Positions 1 through 8,405 of a stretch of DNA of 55,480 bases are shown piece after piece. Both the position numbers and the translations under genes were made by a program. The notes under the pieces are model-generated. The model had not been told where the DNA came from and did not search any database. It saw only the letters and a program-made list of their open reading frames with translations. Source of the stretch: Bacteroidaceae bacterium (GTDB taxonomy: Bacteria > Bacteroidota > Bacteroidia > Bacteroidales > Bacteroidaceae); contig JAILPK010000068.1 of assembly GCA_024699495.1 (NCBI GenBank), forward strand, positions 1 through 55,480, read 5' to 3'. Positions within the stretch are counted from its first letter, which is position 1. Every line of letters starts with the position of its first letter.

Positions 1-48
1 GCTCTTCTGGTGGCCCGACTGTAACTGCAGAAATTCGTCTTGTGTCAT
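1..48 (-). CDS. 5' fragment of a small ORF cut by the left edge
   Basis: Sixteen codons read leftwards from an ATG at 46-48 and stay open to the window edge. The peptide is MTQDEFLQLQSGHQKS. A Bacteroidetes-type -7 element lies upstream at 86-94, which supports a real gene start. The N-terminus resembles the small accessory ORF of IS66-type elements in Bacteroidetes, which often begin M-T-x-x-E-F-x-x-L, but sixteen residues are too few to assign a family. No terminal inverted repeat could be identified. Confidence 0.35.
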   Translation of the reverse strand, partial: MTQDEFLQLQSGHQKS

Positions 49-85
49 AAATGTAACAGTTGTTGTTGCGTGCACTATTGCGGCG

Positions 86-94
86 GCAAAGGTA
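86..94 (-). promoter_or_regulatory. -7 promoter element for the left-edge ORF
   Basis: On the minus strand this reads TACCTTTGC, a full match to the Bacteroidetes -7 consensus TAnnTTTG. It lies about 38 nt upstream of the left-edge ATG. Only a weak -33 candidate (GTTG at 115-118) is visible. Small GC hairpins nearby, such as GCGGC-GAA-GCCGC at 147-159, have no assigned role. Confidence 0.45.
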
Positions 95-213
95 CAGCGA
101 AACTACAACTGCTACAACGGGTAGTTTATCGGATGCTTACAAACGGGCGGCGAAGCCGCGGTTAAGGGTTAAAGGTTAATGGGTGCTCGTAAACTAAGAG
201 AAATCAAAGGAAA

Positions 214-243
214 GCAGTTCCTCAACTCACGTTGAAGAACTGC
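214..243 (-). terminator. Likely terminator of galE
   Basis: The stem GCAGTTCCTCAAC (214-226) pairs with 231-243 across a 4-nt loop with one mismatch. On the minus strand it is followed by the T-rich tract TTTCCTTTG. It lies about 205 nt past the galE stop. The rest of 1-448 holds no convincing gene; a 122-codon plus-strand frame starting at 296 is mostly the shadow of galE. Confidence 0.5.
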
Positions 244-448
244 CACAACACAAACACAAAATAAAACACGACAAAATGCTTATCCCAAAAATGGCTTGCT
301 ACTAATGATGTTGCAAGAACGACTATGCTCCCGCACAATACGTGACGCAACTAATCACCAGACATCTTTGGCAGCACTACTAAAAACCACATATAAGAGA
401 TTGTATCAGTTTAGTTATAAGGTATATTGGTTTCAATTGTTGATATGT

Positions 449-1492
449 TTACATGATTCCGCGTTCGCGAAGAGCGCACTGCCATTTCCATGCGCTTGCC
501 AGCACCTCTTCAAGCGGAGTGTCAGCCTTCCAGCCGAGCACTTTGTTTGCTTTGTCAACATTGCCCCATACCTTCTCTATATCGCCTTCGCGACGGGGAG
601 CGAATGTCCAATTAAGCTTAACGCCTGTGGCTTTCTCGAATGCTTTGACTACTTCAAGGGTTGAGACACCAGTGCCGGTTCCGATGTTGAAGTATTCTAT
701 TGCATCAGACTCAATTTCGGGATTGAGGACGCGGGCCATAGCGCATACATGGGCCTTAGCCAGGTCAACGACATATATATAGTCGCGGATGCATGTACCA
801 TCGGGGGTGTCGTAGTCGTTGCCGAAAATCTTAAGCTGTCCGCGAACGCCTATAGCAGTCTGGGTTACAAACGGGATAAGATTCATGGGTACTCCAAGCG
901 GCAGTTCGCCAATGAAAGCAGAGGGGTGAGCGCCGATCGGGTTAAAGTAGCGCAGGACTACAGACTTGATGGGAGCTCCGGAGTGTATATAGTCGTAAAT
1001 GATTTCCTCGTTGATCTGCTTTGTATTGCCGTAAGGAGAGAGAGCTTTCTGGATAGGAGCCTGCTCAGTGACGGGTAAGTTCTCCGGTGTCGGCTGACCA
1101 TAGACGGTGCATGAGGAGGAGAAGATGATACCCTTGACATCATACTTAGGCATAAGTTCGAGCAGGTTAACCAAAGAGATGATGTTGTTGCGGTAATACA
1201 TAAGAGGCTTTTCCACACTTTCGCCCACAGCTTTTGAAGCAGCAAAATGGATAATACCTTTAATCTTCGGATATTTTTGGAAGACGGCTTCTGTAGCCTC
1301 GAAATCACGGAGGTCCACTTTCTCGAAAGCGGGGCGAATGCCAGTGATTTTCTCTATGCCATCGATAACATTTTCGTTAGAGTTAGAGAGGTTATCTACT
1401 ATAACGACATCGTAGCCTGCATTCTGCAGTTCAACAGTGGTGTGCGAACCGATAAAGCCAGTTCCACCAGTAACCAGAATTGTTTCTTTCAT
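449..1492 (-). CDS. galE: UDP-glucose 4-epimerase
   Basis: Interconverts UDP-glucose and UDP-galactose in the cytoplasm (Leloir pathway, and sugar nucleotide supply for surface polysaccharide). The 347-residue protein is a full-length extended short-chain dehydrogenase. The NAD-binding GGTGFIG motif is at residues 9-15, the catalytic serine region SSSCTVYG is near 125-132, and the YxxxK pair is Y154/K158 in YGNTK. The gene stands alone with its own promoter (1524-1555) and a likely downstream hairpin terminator (214-243). The ATG at 1492 fits both the promoter and the glycine-rich N-terminus. Family assignment is secure. Confidence 0.96.
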   Translation of the reverse strand: MKETILVTGGTGFIGSHTTVELQNAGYDVVIVDNLSNSNENVIDGIEKITGIRPAFEKVDLRDFEATEAVFQKYPKIKGIIHFAASKAVGESVEKPLMYYRNNIISLVNLLELMPKYDVKGIIFSSSCTVYGQPTPENLPVTEQAPIQKALSPYGNTKQINEEIIYDYIHSGAPIKSVVLRYFNPIGAHPSAFIGELPLGVPMNLIPFVTQTAIGVRGQLKIFGNDYDTPDGTCIRDYIYVVDLAKAHVCAMARVLNPEIESDAIEYFNIGTGTGVSTLEVVKAFEKATGVKLNWTFAPRREGDIEKVWGNVDKANKVLGWKADTPLEEVLASAWKWQCALRERGIM

Positions 1493-1523
1493 CGAATTGA
1501 TTGCTTTTATTAGGTTTTCGTTT

Positions 1524-1555
1524 GCAAAATTAGGGAATTTGGACGAAGGGGCAAA
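1524..1555 (-). promoter_or_regulatory. galE promoter, Bacteroidetes type
   Basis: The minus strand carries TTTGC (1551-1555) and TAATTTTGC (1524-1532), about 19-20 nt apart. This matches the -33 TTTG / -7 TAnnTTTG pattern used by the Bacteroidetes primary sigma factor. The -7 element is about 31 nt upstream of the galE ATG. Confidence 0.75.
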
Positions 1556-1615
1556 TTATTTTCAGATAAATTTGCCTTTAACGACAAAAAACGAGTTCAA
1601 ATGTGTACAGATTAC

Positions 1616-1801
1616 TTATTTTCTGTTCTCCTTTTCAGTTTTACTAAGGTCAACAGTGCCCCTAACCCACTCCACAAAGGCTTCTTCACCATTTAACGGT
1701 TTCCATGACACATAATTTCCATTGTCATCAAGGGTAACGATGGCATTTTCATGACGGATTCCGTCAGGCAGAATAAGAAGATTGCAAGCTATGCGTGTCA
1801 T
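1616..1801 (-). CDS. Small conserved-looking hypothetical protein, 61 aa
   Basis: A 61-residue ORF beginning MTRIACNLLILPDG. It has a balanced composition, a beta-rich first half (LLILPDGIRHENAIVTLDD) and a short acidic/basic tail. It resembles small orphan proteins of Bacteroidales and, more loosely, the first strands of amidohydrolase-like proteins, but no catalytic residues are present. It stands alone between galE and the DUF4296 gene on the same strand, with no clear promoter. No function is proposed. The 263 bp on its upstream side (1802-2064) show nothing recognisable. Confidence 0.55.
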   Translation of the reverse strand: MTRIACNLLILPDGIRHENAIVTLDDNGNYVSWKPLNGEEAFVEWVRGTVDLSKTEKENRK

Positions 1802-2064
1802 TTTTTCCGGATAAGTGAAGGAAGTCGAAACCGATGGTTTTTTAAATGCTGAGGGACTGAGGTATTTCTGAGACTAAACTATGCTACGCTCTGCTGAGCC
1901 CTATGCAAGAGAGCTGAAGTGTGGGCGGTGAGTGGAGCCAAAGCAGATGGCAAAAGAAAGCTGAGACCAGAGGCGGAGGTGCGGAGGGGGCAAACCAGGT
2001 TTTGTATGCAGGACTATGGATACGGGCGACTGTCGGCTGCGGAGAGTGAACGATGCGACTGAAG

Positions 2065-3063
2065 CTAAGGCCTGCGGCTGCGATTCCTGTAAGAGCGGCG
2101 GCCCGGCAGGATGCGATACCCTTTTTTCTTTACCACATCAATCTTGCTGTCTCCTTTCTGCTGTTCGCGCAGTTCCTCTGGCGAGAGACGTCCGGCCTTA
2201 GCAGCGGAGAGGCTGTCACGAGGTATGGAGTCACGGGCGAGGGAGTCCGCATCAGAATTAATGCTGTCGAGAGCCAGCGAGTCTTTTATCTCATGGAAAC
2301 GGATAAGAACCGGATTGGTCATCAAAGCCAAGGAAGTCTCACCGCTGTTTTTTTCATCTATCGGCAAATGTATATGTCCGAACACTGAACTCGGCAGCCA
2401 GTCTTTTTTGTTGCCTATTCGCAGTTCGGTGGGTTTATTGGCGCTAAGTCTTACGGTTGTGCCGCGAACAGAATCGTTGTCAAAGACCACAATCAAGTCT
2501 GCATAACAATCGCAATAACCAGAGCGGGATAGAAAACGGGGAATGAATCGCCACATAACCTCATCACCAGGCAACCACGTGCTGTCACATTTCTGTTCCC
2601 ATGCAAAAATATTGTCCAAGGGGTTTGAACGCACAACAACAAACGCCCGTTCCTCCCACACGTTAGCGGTATCACCCTCGGCAGAAAGACTTGCATAAGC
2701 ATCTTTCGGAAGAGCGAGCAGGCCAATGGCTTCCAATGAGCGTTCGAGGCGGGCATCTACCTTATTATATATAGCGGTAAGTTTCTTGAGGTCGCCGCAA
2801 TAGTAAGCCATCGACTTATCAAACTGCTCCTCGGTAATACCATGTTTCTCAAAAAGGCTGTTGAGAATGTCCTCATTATCTTTATTGCTGTCAAATCCCC
2901 CTCCTACTTCGGACATCCCCTGAGCTAAATGATAGTCGAAAAGGATTTCTTCAATCTTTGACTCTGAAAGCACGCCGTCAGGCCTCTTCGGTTTGCAAGA
3001 GACGAACACAAGCAGACAAGCAGCTGCAATCAGGATTTGGAATGACAGACGGCGCGTAATAAT
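2065..3063 (-). CDS. DUF4296-family lipoprotein, probable non-canonical start
   Basis: Predicted envelope lipoprotein of the Bacteroidetes DUF4296 type. The sequence after the lipobox, CKPKRPDGVLSESKIEEIL, followed by a helical region and a long basic C-terminal tail, fits the family and its usual place beside lspA. The first ordinary start codon is a GTG at 3009, which would begin at MFVSC and destroy the signal peptide. Reading upstream in the same frame gives R-R-L-S-F-Q-I-L-I-A-A-A-C-L-L-V-F-V-S-C, a complete lipoprotein signal with the cysteine near residue 23. Between the in-frame lspA stop (3070-3072) and that signal only CAT TTT ATT ATT ACG is available. I therefore place the start at an ATT (3061-3063 or 3058-3060). 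A sequencing error is the alternative. Function unknown. Confidence 0.8.
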   Translation of the reverse strand: MITRRLSFQILIAAACLLVFVSCKPKRPDGVLSESKIEEILFDYHLAQGMSEVGGGFDSNKDNEDILNSLFEKHGITEEQFDKSMAYYCGDLKKLTAIYNKVDARLERSLEAIGLLALPKDAYASLSAEGDTANVWEERAFVVVRSNPLDNIFAWEQKCDSTWLPGDEVMWRFIPRFLSRSGYCDCYADLIVVFDNDSVRGTTVRLSANKPTELRIGNKKDWLPSSVFGHIHLPIDEKNSGETSLALMTNPVLIRFHEIKDSLALDSINSDADSLARDSIPRDSLSAAKAGRLSPEELREQQKGDSKIDVVKKKGYRILPGRRSYRNRSRRP

Positions 3064-3069
3064 AAAATG

Positions 3070-3705
3070 TTATGAGTTAGTTTCCAATAAAGAGGAGAAT
3101 TGCTTCGGATAAAACAGAAGCAGAATAATCACAGCCGAGGAAATACATGCATCAGCGAAATTGAAGATGGGGCTGAAGAAAATAAAATGCTCCCCTCCAC
3201 AAAATGGCATCCACGCCGGCCACACCCATTCAAAGAGAGGGAAGTAGAACATATCTACCACGTGGCCGTAGAACCAAGTGGAATACCCCTGGCCAAAGGG
3301 AACAAAAGAAGCAATCTGAGGGGGAGCCGGGCTATTGAAGATAAGACCGTAGAAAAGGCAGTCCACTATATTTCCCACAGCTCCCGCCATAATCAGAGTC
3401 AGACAGATTAACAGCCCCCATTTGATGCCCCGCCTGATACAGCGTGAAATGTAGTACGCTACTGCCCCCGCCAGTAAGATACGCCCGGTGGTCAGGAATA
3501 TCTTATCGAAGAGTTCCATGCCAAAAGCCATGCCGTTGTTCTCAGTGAAGAGAATGTAGAACCAATCAGTTATATGAATAGACTGGTGGAGACACATGTG
3601 TGTCTTCACCCATATCTTAATCGTCTGATCCAAAAGAATCACGACGAAAAAGACAGTAACTACAAGCAGGGCCTGAGCACGGCTACGTGATAAACGGAAT
3701 CTCAA
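3070..3705 (-). CDS. lspA: Lipoprotein signal peptidase (signal peptidase II)
   Basis: Inner-membrane aspartyl protease that removes the signal peptide of diacylglyceryl-modified prolipoproteins. At 211 residues it is longer than the E. coli enzyme, as is common in Bacteroidetes. It has four hydrophobic segments, LLDQTIKIWV near residue 26, ENNGMAFGM near 55-63, the first catalytic Asp in GNIVDCLFYG (D115) and the second in FNFADACI (D185). Its start overlaps the stop of the upstream TraR/DksA-like gene by four bases (ATGA), so the two are translationally coupled. A putative lipoprotein follows it. Confidence 0.96.
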   Translation of the reverse strand: MRFRLSRSRAQALLVVTVFFVVILLDQTIKIWVKTHMCLHQSIHITDWFYILFTENNGMAFGMELFDKIFLTTGRILLAGAVAYYISRCIRRGIKWGLLICLTLIMAGAVGNIVDCLFYGLIFNSPAPPQIASFVPFGQGYSTWFYGHVVDMFYFPLFEWVWPAWMPFCGGEHFIFFSPIFNFADACISSAVIILLLFYPKQFSSLLETNS

Positions 3706-4091
3706 TGTGAGCGTTTACGGTCGTTTTTAACTTCGATGCTGAGAGTGGCATGTGGCACTGCACGCAAGCGTTCTTTAGGAATCAGTTTGCCAGTCTCACG
3801 GCAGATGCCGTAGGTCTTATTCTCTATGCGCACGAGAGCAGCCTTCAGACCGATAATGAATTTCTGCTGGCGTTGAGCCATCGACATCAACTGCTCCTTC
3901 GACTGCACCTCGCTTCCCTCCTCCAGGGCGTGGTACGTAGGTGCTGTGTCGTCGGCTTCATTGTTGTCCTTATTCATGATTTGGTCCATAGTGTGCTGAT
4001 AATCACTCTCGGCAACTTCCAGTTTTTCTAAAATCAGTTCCTTGAATTCCTCCAGTTCTTCGTCGGAATAACGGATTTTCTCGGCTTCCAT
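3702..4091 (-). CDS. TraR/DksA C4-type zinc finger family protein (zinc site degraded)
   Basis: A 129-residue protein with the DksA/TraR layout: a coiled-coil N-terminal region (about 8-85, rich in E, K and Q) and a C-terminal finger remnant YGICRETGKLIPKERLRAVPH. Members bind the RNA polymerase secondary channel or act as general stress proteins. The usual four cysteines are not present: only the first survives, and the second is replaced in CRETG. The fold is therefore probably zinc-independent, which appears to be the norm for this Bacteroidetes branch. It lies between ileS (22-nt gap) and lspA (4-nt overlap) and is probably co-transcribed with both. Its target is unknown. Confidence 0.85.
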   Translation of the reverse strand: MEAEKIRYSDEELEEFKELILEKLEVAESDYQHTMDQIMNKDNNEADDTAPTYHALEEGSEVQSKEQLMSMAQRQQKFIIGLKAALVRIENKTYGICRETGKLIPKERLRAVPHATLSIEVKNDRKRSH

Positions 4092-4113
4092 AAGTCAGAT
4101 GTTCAGGGGTGAA

Positions 4114-7100
4114 TTAAATTTTTTCTATGTGAATATTTATCTTAAAATCGTCAAGATCAAGAGCAGTGGGATCACAGACTTCATCCACAAGGGAAATGTC
4201 GGTGGCGAGTACCTGTCCGCAAATATAATCTTTGAAAGAGAGCACGGCCTGGTCAGTCTGAGGGGCGTGGGCAAGAGTGATGGAAATACGGTCTGTAATC
4301 TCCAATCCACTCTCCTTACGCAGGTTCTGAATGCGCTTAACCAGTTCGCGAGCAATACCTTCGCTGCGCAGTTCGTCGGTCACATTGATGTCAAGAGCCA
4401 CGGTCAGAGCGCCTTCGTTGGCTACGGTCCACCCAGGGATATCCTCGGAATAGATTTCCACATCAGCGATTTCGATAGTTGCGGTTTCGCCGTTTGCGAG
4501 TGTGACCTCGAGTTCACCCTGTTCGAGTTGTGATATTTGCGACTGTGAGAGAGCGGTTACTGCGGCATTGACATCTTTCATCAGTTTACCAAATTTCTTG
4601 CCCATGGTCCGGAAGTTGCATTTCACCTTCTTGACAAGGATTCCAGCGCCCTCGACAAACTCCAGTTCCTTCACATTAACTTCATCAAGGATGAGTTGCC
4701 TTACGCTTTCTATACGCTGCTGAAGAATAACGTCGGTGGCAGGAATTGCAATGCGTGCCAACGGCTGACGGACAATCAGCTGCTCTTTCTTTCGGAGCGA
4801 CAATACCATAGATGATATTTGCTGAGCAAGTTCCATACGGGCTTCCTGCTCCTTGTCAATCTTGCTGTCGTCGGCTTCCGGGAATTTAGCCAGATGGACG
4901 GAAGTGCATGCAGAAGAGCAGTCGGAAGGCAGAACAGCGTGCAGGTCACGATACAGCTGGTCGGCATAGAACGGAGCTATCGGAGCCATGAGGCGGCTCA
5001 CAGTCTCCAAGCATGTCCACAGAGTCTGGTAAGCACTGATCTTGTCAATACTCATAGCAGTCCCCCAAAAGCGTTTGCGTGAGAGACGCACAAACCAGTT
5101 GCTGACATTGTCAACCACAAATGACTGAATAAGACGTCCTGCGCGGGTGGGTTCATAATCCTCATAGCAGGCAGTTACCTCACGCATGAGAGAATTGAGT
5201 TCGCTGAGGATCCACCGGTCCATCTCCGAGCGCTCGCTCATCGGGACGTCAGCCTCCTCGTATTTCCATCCATCGACATTGGCATACATCGTGAGGAATG
5301 AATAGGTCTGGTAAAGTTTGCCGAAGAAGGAGCGGCTCACCTCCTGAACCCCGGCCTCATCATATTTGAGGTTGTCCCAGGGCTGTGAGTTGGTGATCAT
5401 ATACCAGCGCACGGCATCAGAACCATACTTACTGATATTGTCAAACGGGTCAATACCATTACCAAGACGCTTTGACATTTTCAGCCCGTTTTTGTCCAAG
5501 ACAAGGCCGTTGGAAATGACTGCCTTATAAGCCACGCTGTCAAATACCATTGTTGCTATGGCATGGAGAGTGAAGAACCAACCGCGGGTCTGGTCAACAC
5601 CCTCGGCAATGAAGTCTGCAGGATAGACGATGCGCTTGTCCAATGCCTCTTTATTCTCAAAGGGATAATGAATCTGAGCGTACGGCATCGCGCCGCTGTC
5701 AAACCACACATCAATCAGATCCAGTTCGCGCTGCAGGGGCTGTCCGCTATCACCGACCAGAACAATATCGTCCACATAGGGGCGATGCAAGTCGATGCGG
5801 TCGTAGTTCTCCTGGCTCATATCCCCAGGAACAAAGCCCTTGTCCTTGAGCGGGTTTGAAGACATGAGTCCAGCCTTAACGGCCTTCTCAATCTCGTTAT
5901 AAAGTTCCTCGACAGAACCTATGCATATTTCCTCACGGGTGTCTCTGTTGCGCCATATAGGAAGAGGTGTTCCCCAATAGCGGCTGCGGCTGAGATTCCA
6001 GTCGTTCAGATTTTCCAACCATTTGCCAAAGCGTCCGGTTCCTGTTGATTCGGGTTTCCAAAGGATGGTCTTATTGAGTTCCATCATACGCTCTTTGGCT
6101 GCTGTGCTACGGATGAACCAAGAGTCAAGGGGGTAGTAAAGCACGGGCTTGTCTGTGCGCCAGCAATGCGGGTAGTTATGCACATGCTTCTCTATCTTGA
6201 ATGCGGAACCGCTTTGTTTCATTTCCATGCAAAGAACGATATTCAGGTCTTCGGTCTTTGCCAGTGCCTTCTCATCGTAATCAGCATATTTGGGGTCATA
6301 GGCGTTCTTGACGAAATCGCCGGCATGGTTCCAATAGGTGTCACATACGCAAGACTCGACAAAACTTTCATCCATATCTTCGCGCACGAAGTACTTTCCG
6401 GTAAAATCAACCATAGGACGTGTATCTCCAGCCTTGTCTATAACGAAGAGTGAGGGGATTCCTGCGTCTTTGGCCACCTTGGCATCGTCAGCACCGAATG
6501 TGGGAGCGATATGGACAATTCCGGTTCCGTCCTCTGTAGTTACATAATCACCAGGAATAACGCGAAATGCATCTTGCTCTTTTACAACAACTTGGCCGTT
6601 GTCCAAATCGCAAGGCTTAATCCATGGGAATAACTGCTCATAGCTGAGCCCCACCAAATCAGTTCCTGCCCACTCGCCAAGGAGCTCTGCAGCTGCTGCA
6701 TCGGAGCCATCCTTCGGAGATGGGAAATAAACGTCTTTGCGAGAGTCTGCTACAATATACACGGCCTCTTCTCCTGTATATGGATTGTGCCCCTTGACAG
6801 CCACATATTTGATTTTTGGACCTACGCACAACGCTGTGTTGGAAGGGAGTGTCCAGGGGGTGGTGGTCCAGGCAAGGATATATACCGGCAAGCCTAAGCC
6901 GAACAGAACCGTCAGAGTTTTCGGGAATTCCTTCCCACAGTCTGAGCCTGCGGGATTAACCACTTTAAACTGAGCCGTTACGGTAGTATCCTTAACATCA
7001 CGATAGCAGCCAGGCTGGTTCAGCTCGTGACTGGAGAGGCCTGTGCCTGCAGCAGGGCTGTAGGGCTGAATGGTGTAGCCCTTATAAAGCAAGCCCTTGT

Positions 7101-7608
7101 TATACAACTGCTTGAGTAGCCACCAAAGAGTTTCGATGTACTTGTTGTCGTAGGTGATATAAGGATGTTCCATATCTACCCAATAGCCCATCTTACGGCT
7201 TAGGTCTTCCCATTCCTCTGTGAACATCATCACATTCTTACGGCACTTGTCATTGTATTCTTCGATGGATATTGACTTTCCGATATCCTCCTTTGTAATT
7301 CCAAGTTCCTTCTCAACTCCCAGTTCCACCGGAAGTCCATGGGTATCCCATCCGGCCTTGCGATGCACCTGAAAGCCCTTCATAGTCTTGAAACGGCAGA
7401 AAGAGTCTTTTATACTGCGTGCAAGGACATGGTGAATGCCAGGGTGCCCATTGGCTGATGGAGGTCCCTCGAAAAAAACAAATGAAGGACATCCTTCCCG
7501 CTCGCTTATGCTGCGGTGAAAGAGATCTTCTTCTGTCCACTTATTCAATATTTCCTGATTAACCTTTGTGAGGTTAAAATGGTCGTGTTCTGGAAAAGAT
7601 TTTGCCAT
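4114..7608 (-). CDS. ileS: Isoleucyl-tRNA synthetase
   Basis: Class I aminoacyl-tRNA synthetase charging tRNA-Ile in the cytoplasm, with editing of misactivated valine. At 1164 residues it is the long type seen in Bacteroidetes. The HIGH-equivalent GPPSANGHPGIHH is at 48-60, the CP1 editing domain has TTTPWTLPSN (248-257) and EDGTGIVHIAPTFGADD (359-375), and KMSKR is at 710-714. A helical anticodon-binding region and a C-terminal extension follow; no terminal zinc cysteine cluster is seen. The gene heads the cluster ileS/TraR-like/lspA/DUF4296 and has its own promoter at 7659-7691. Confidence 0.97.
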   Translation of the reverse strand: MAKSFPEHDHFNLTKVNQEILNKWTEEDLFHRSISEREGCPSFVFFEGPPSANGHPGIHHVLARSIKDSFCRFKTMKGFQVHRKAGWDTHGLPVELGVEKELGITKEDIGKSISIEEYNDKCRKNVMMFTEEWEDLSRKMGYWVDMEHPYITYDNKYIETLWWLLKQLYNKGLLYKGYTIQPYSPAAGTGLSSHELNQPGCYRDVKDTTVTAQFKVVNPAGSDCGKEFPKTLTVLFGLGLPVYILAWTTTPWTLPSNTALCVGPKIKYVAVKGHNPYTGEEAVYIVADSRKDVYFPSPKDGSDAAAAELLGEWAGTDLVGLSYEQLFPWIKPCDLDNGQVVVKEQDAFRVIPGDYVTTEDGTGIVHIAPTFGADDAKVAKDAGIPSLFVIDKAGDTRPMVDFTGKYFVREDMDESFVESCVCDTYWNHAGDFVKNAYDPKYADYDEKALAKTEDLNIVLCMEMKQSGSAFKIEKHVHNYPHCWRTDKPVLYYPLDSWFIRSTAAKERMMELNKTILWKPESTGTGRFGKWLENLNDWNLSRSRYWGTPLPIWRNRDTREEICIGSVEELYNEIEKAVKAGLMSSNPLKDKGFVPGDMSQENYDRIDLHRPYVDDIVLVGDSGQPLQRELDLIDVWFDSGAMPYAQIHYPFENKEALDKRIVYPADFIAEGVDQTRGWFFTLHAIATMVFDSVAYKAVISNGLVLDKNGLKMSKRLGNGIDPFDNISKYGSDAVRWYMITNSQPWDNLKYDEAGVQEVSRSFFGKLYQTYSFLTMYANVDGWKYEEADVPMSERSEMDRWILSELNSLMREVTACYEDYEPTRAGRLIQSFVVDNVSNWFVRLSRKRFWGTAMSIDKISAYQTLWTCLETVSRLMAPIAPFYADQLYRDLHAVLPSDCSSACTSVHLAKFPEADDSKIDKEQEARMELAQQISSMVLSLRKKEQLIVRQPLARIAIPATDVILQQRIESVRQLILDEVNVKELEFVEGAGILVKKVKCNFRTMGKKFGKLMKDVNAAVTALSQSQISQLEQGELEVTLANGETATIEIADVEIYSEDIPGWTVANEGALTVALDINVTDELRSEGIARELVKRIQNLRKESGLEITDRISITLAHAPQTDQAVLSFKDYICGQVLATDISLVDEVCDPTALDLDDFKINIHIEKI

Positions 7609-7658
7609 ATTATTGCTAAAAGCTTATATTTTAATATTTGAATGTTCTAAAAAGGTGC

Positions 7659-7691
7659 GCAAAAGTACATAAACTCTTCATAACGGCCAAA
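7659..7691 (-). promoter_or_regulatory. ileS cluster promoter
   Basis: The minus strand has TTTG (7688-7691) and TACTTTTGC (7659-7667) with about 20 nt between them, a good Bacteroidetes -33/-7 pair. The -7 element is about 50 nt upstream of the ileS ATG. Confidence 0.7.
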
Positions 7692-7717
7692 AGAAGAGGC
7701 AAAAAAATGCAAGAAGG

Positions 7718-8401
7718 CTATGCGACTGCCCCAATAAACACAATAAGCAGGGTAAGCCAAAAGGTGACAACAAGCAGATAAACATCATCTTTTAAAAAAC
7801 CGCTACCTGTATATTGGTCTGAGTAGTAGGTATGAGGGAAGGACAATTTTTTGCACCCGAATGCATAGAGGCTATATACGAAAGCGCCGGCCATACTTCC
7901 GAACAGAGCTCCGCAAAGGATGTCACCGGGATAATGTAAGCCAAGATATATACGTGAATAGCTCGACAAAGAGGCCCAGACGAAAAGAGTCAGCGTAAGA
8001 CGATAGTTGCGTATTAGAAGAGCCACAAAAGTGAGTATTCCGAAGGTGTTTGAAGCATGACTGGAAAAGAAGCCATACAGGCCTCCACGGTAATCGCCAC
8101 ACACATCCACAAGGCCGTACAAGGCAGGCTCATGGGAAGGACGGAATCTGTGAACCATTGGTTTCACCCAACCGCTCGACACCCTGTCGGTTATAATCAG
8201 CAGAATAGTGAATGCCAACACAAAGAGAACGAATCTCTTCAAATTATTATTCTTCAGGAAGACATATATCAGCATCAAGGCCAAAGGAATCCATGTGGAA
8301 GTGTGTGTTACAATCATCATAAGATGATCATAAAAGAAACTATCACTGCCGTTCATCCAAAGAAACAGCTGTCTGTCTGCTGTAATCAACTGCTCCAACA
8401 T
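7718..8401 (-). CDS. PAP2-family membrane phosphatase
   Basis: Integral membrane phosphatase of the PAP2 superfamily (227 residues, about five or six hydrophobic segments). Members dephosphorylate undecaprenyl pyrophosphate, phosphatidic acid or lipid A phosphates. The three signature blocks are visible: K-x6-RP as KPMVHRFRP, PSGH-like as FSSHASNTF, and SRxxxxxH-xxx-D as SRIYLGLHYPGD. The gene begins 4 nt after batE and is probably the last gene of the Bat operon transcript. The substrate cannot be told from sequence; undecaprenyl pyrophosphate recycling or lipid A modification are the likely choices. Confidence 0.88.
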   Translation of the reverse strand: MLEQLITADRQLFLWMNGSDSFFYDHLMMIVTHTSTWIPLALMLIYVFLKNNNLKRFVLFVLAFTILLIITDRVSSGWVKPMVHRFRPSHEPALYGLVDVCGDYRGGLYGFFSSHASNTFGILTFVALLIRNYRLTLTLFVWASLSSYSRIYLGLHYPGDILCGALFGSMAGAFVYSLYAFGCKKLSFPHTYYSDQYTGSGFLKDDVYLLVVTFWLTLLIVFIGAVA

Positions 8402-8405
8402 TGAA

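Noticed and set aside
1..448. tRNA or complete insertion sequence at the left edge
   Set aside because: No cloverleaf or terminal inverted repeat was found; only a 16-codon fragment and a hairpin are visible.
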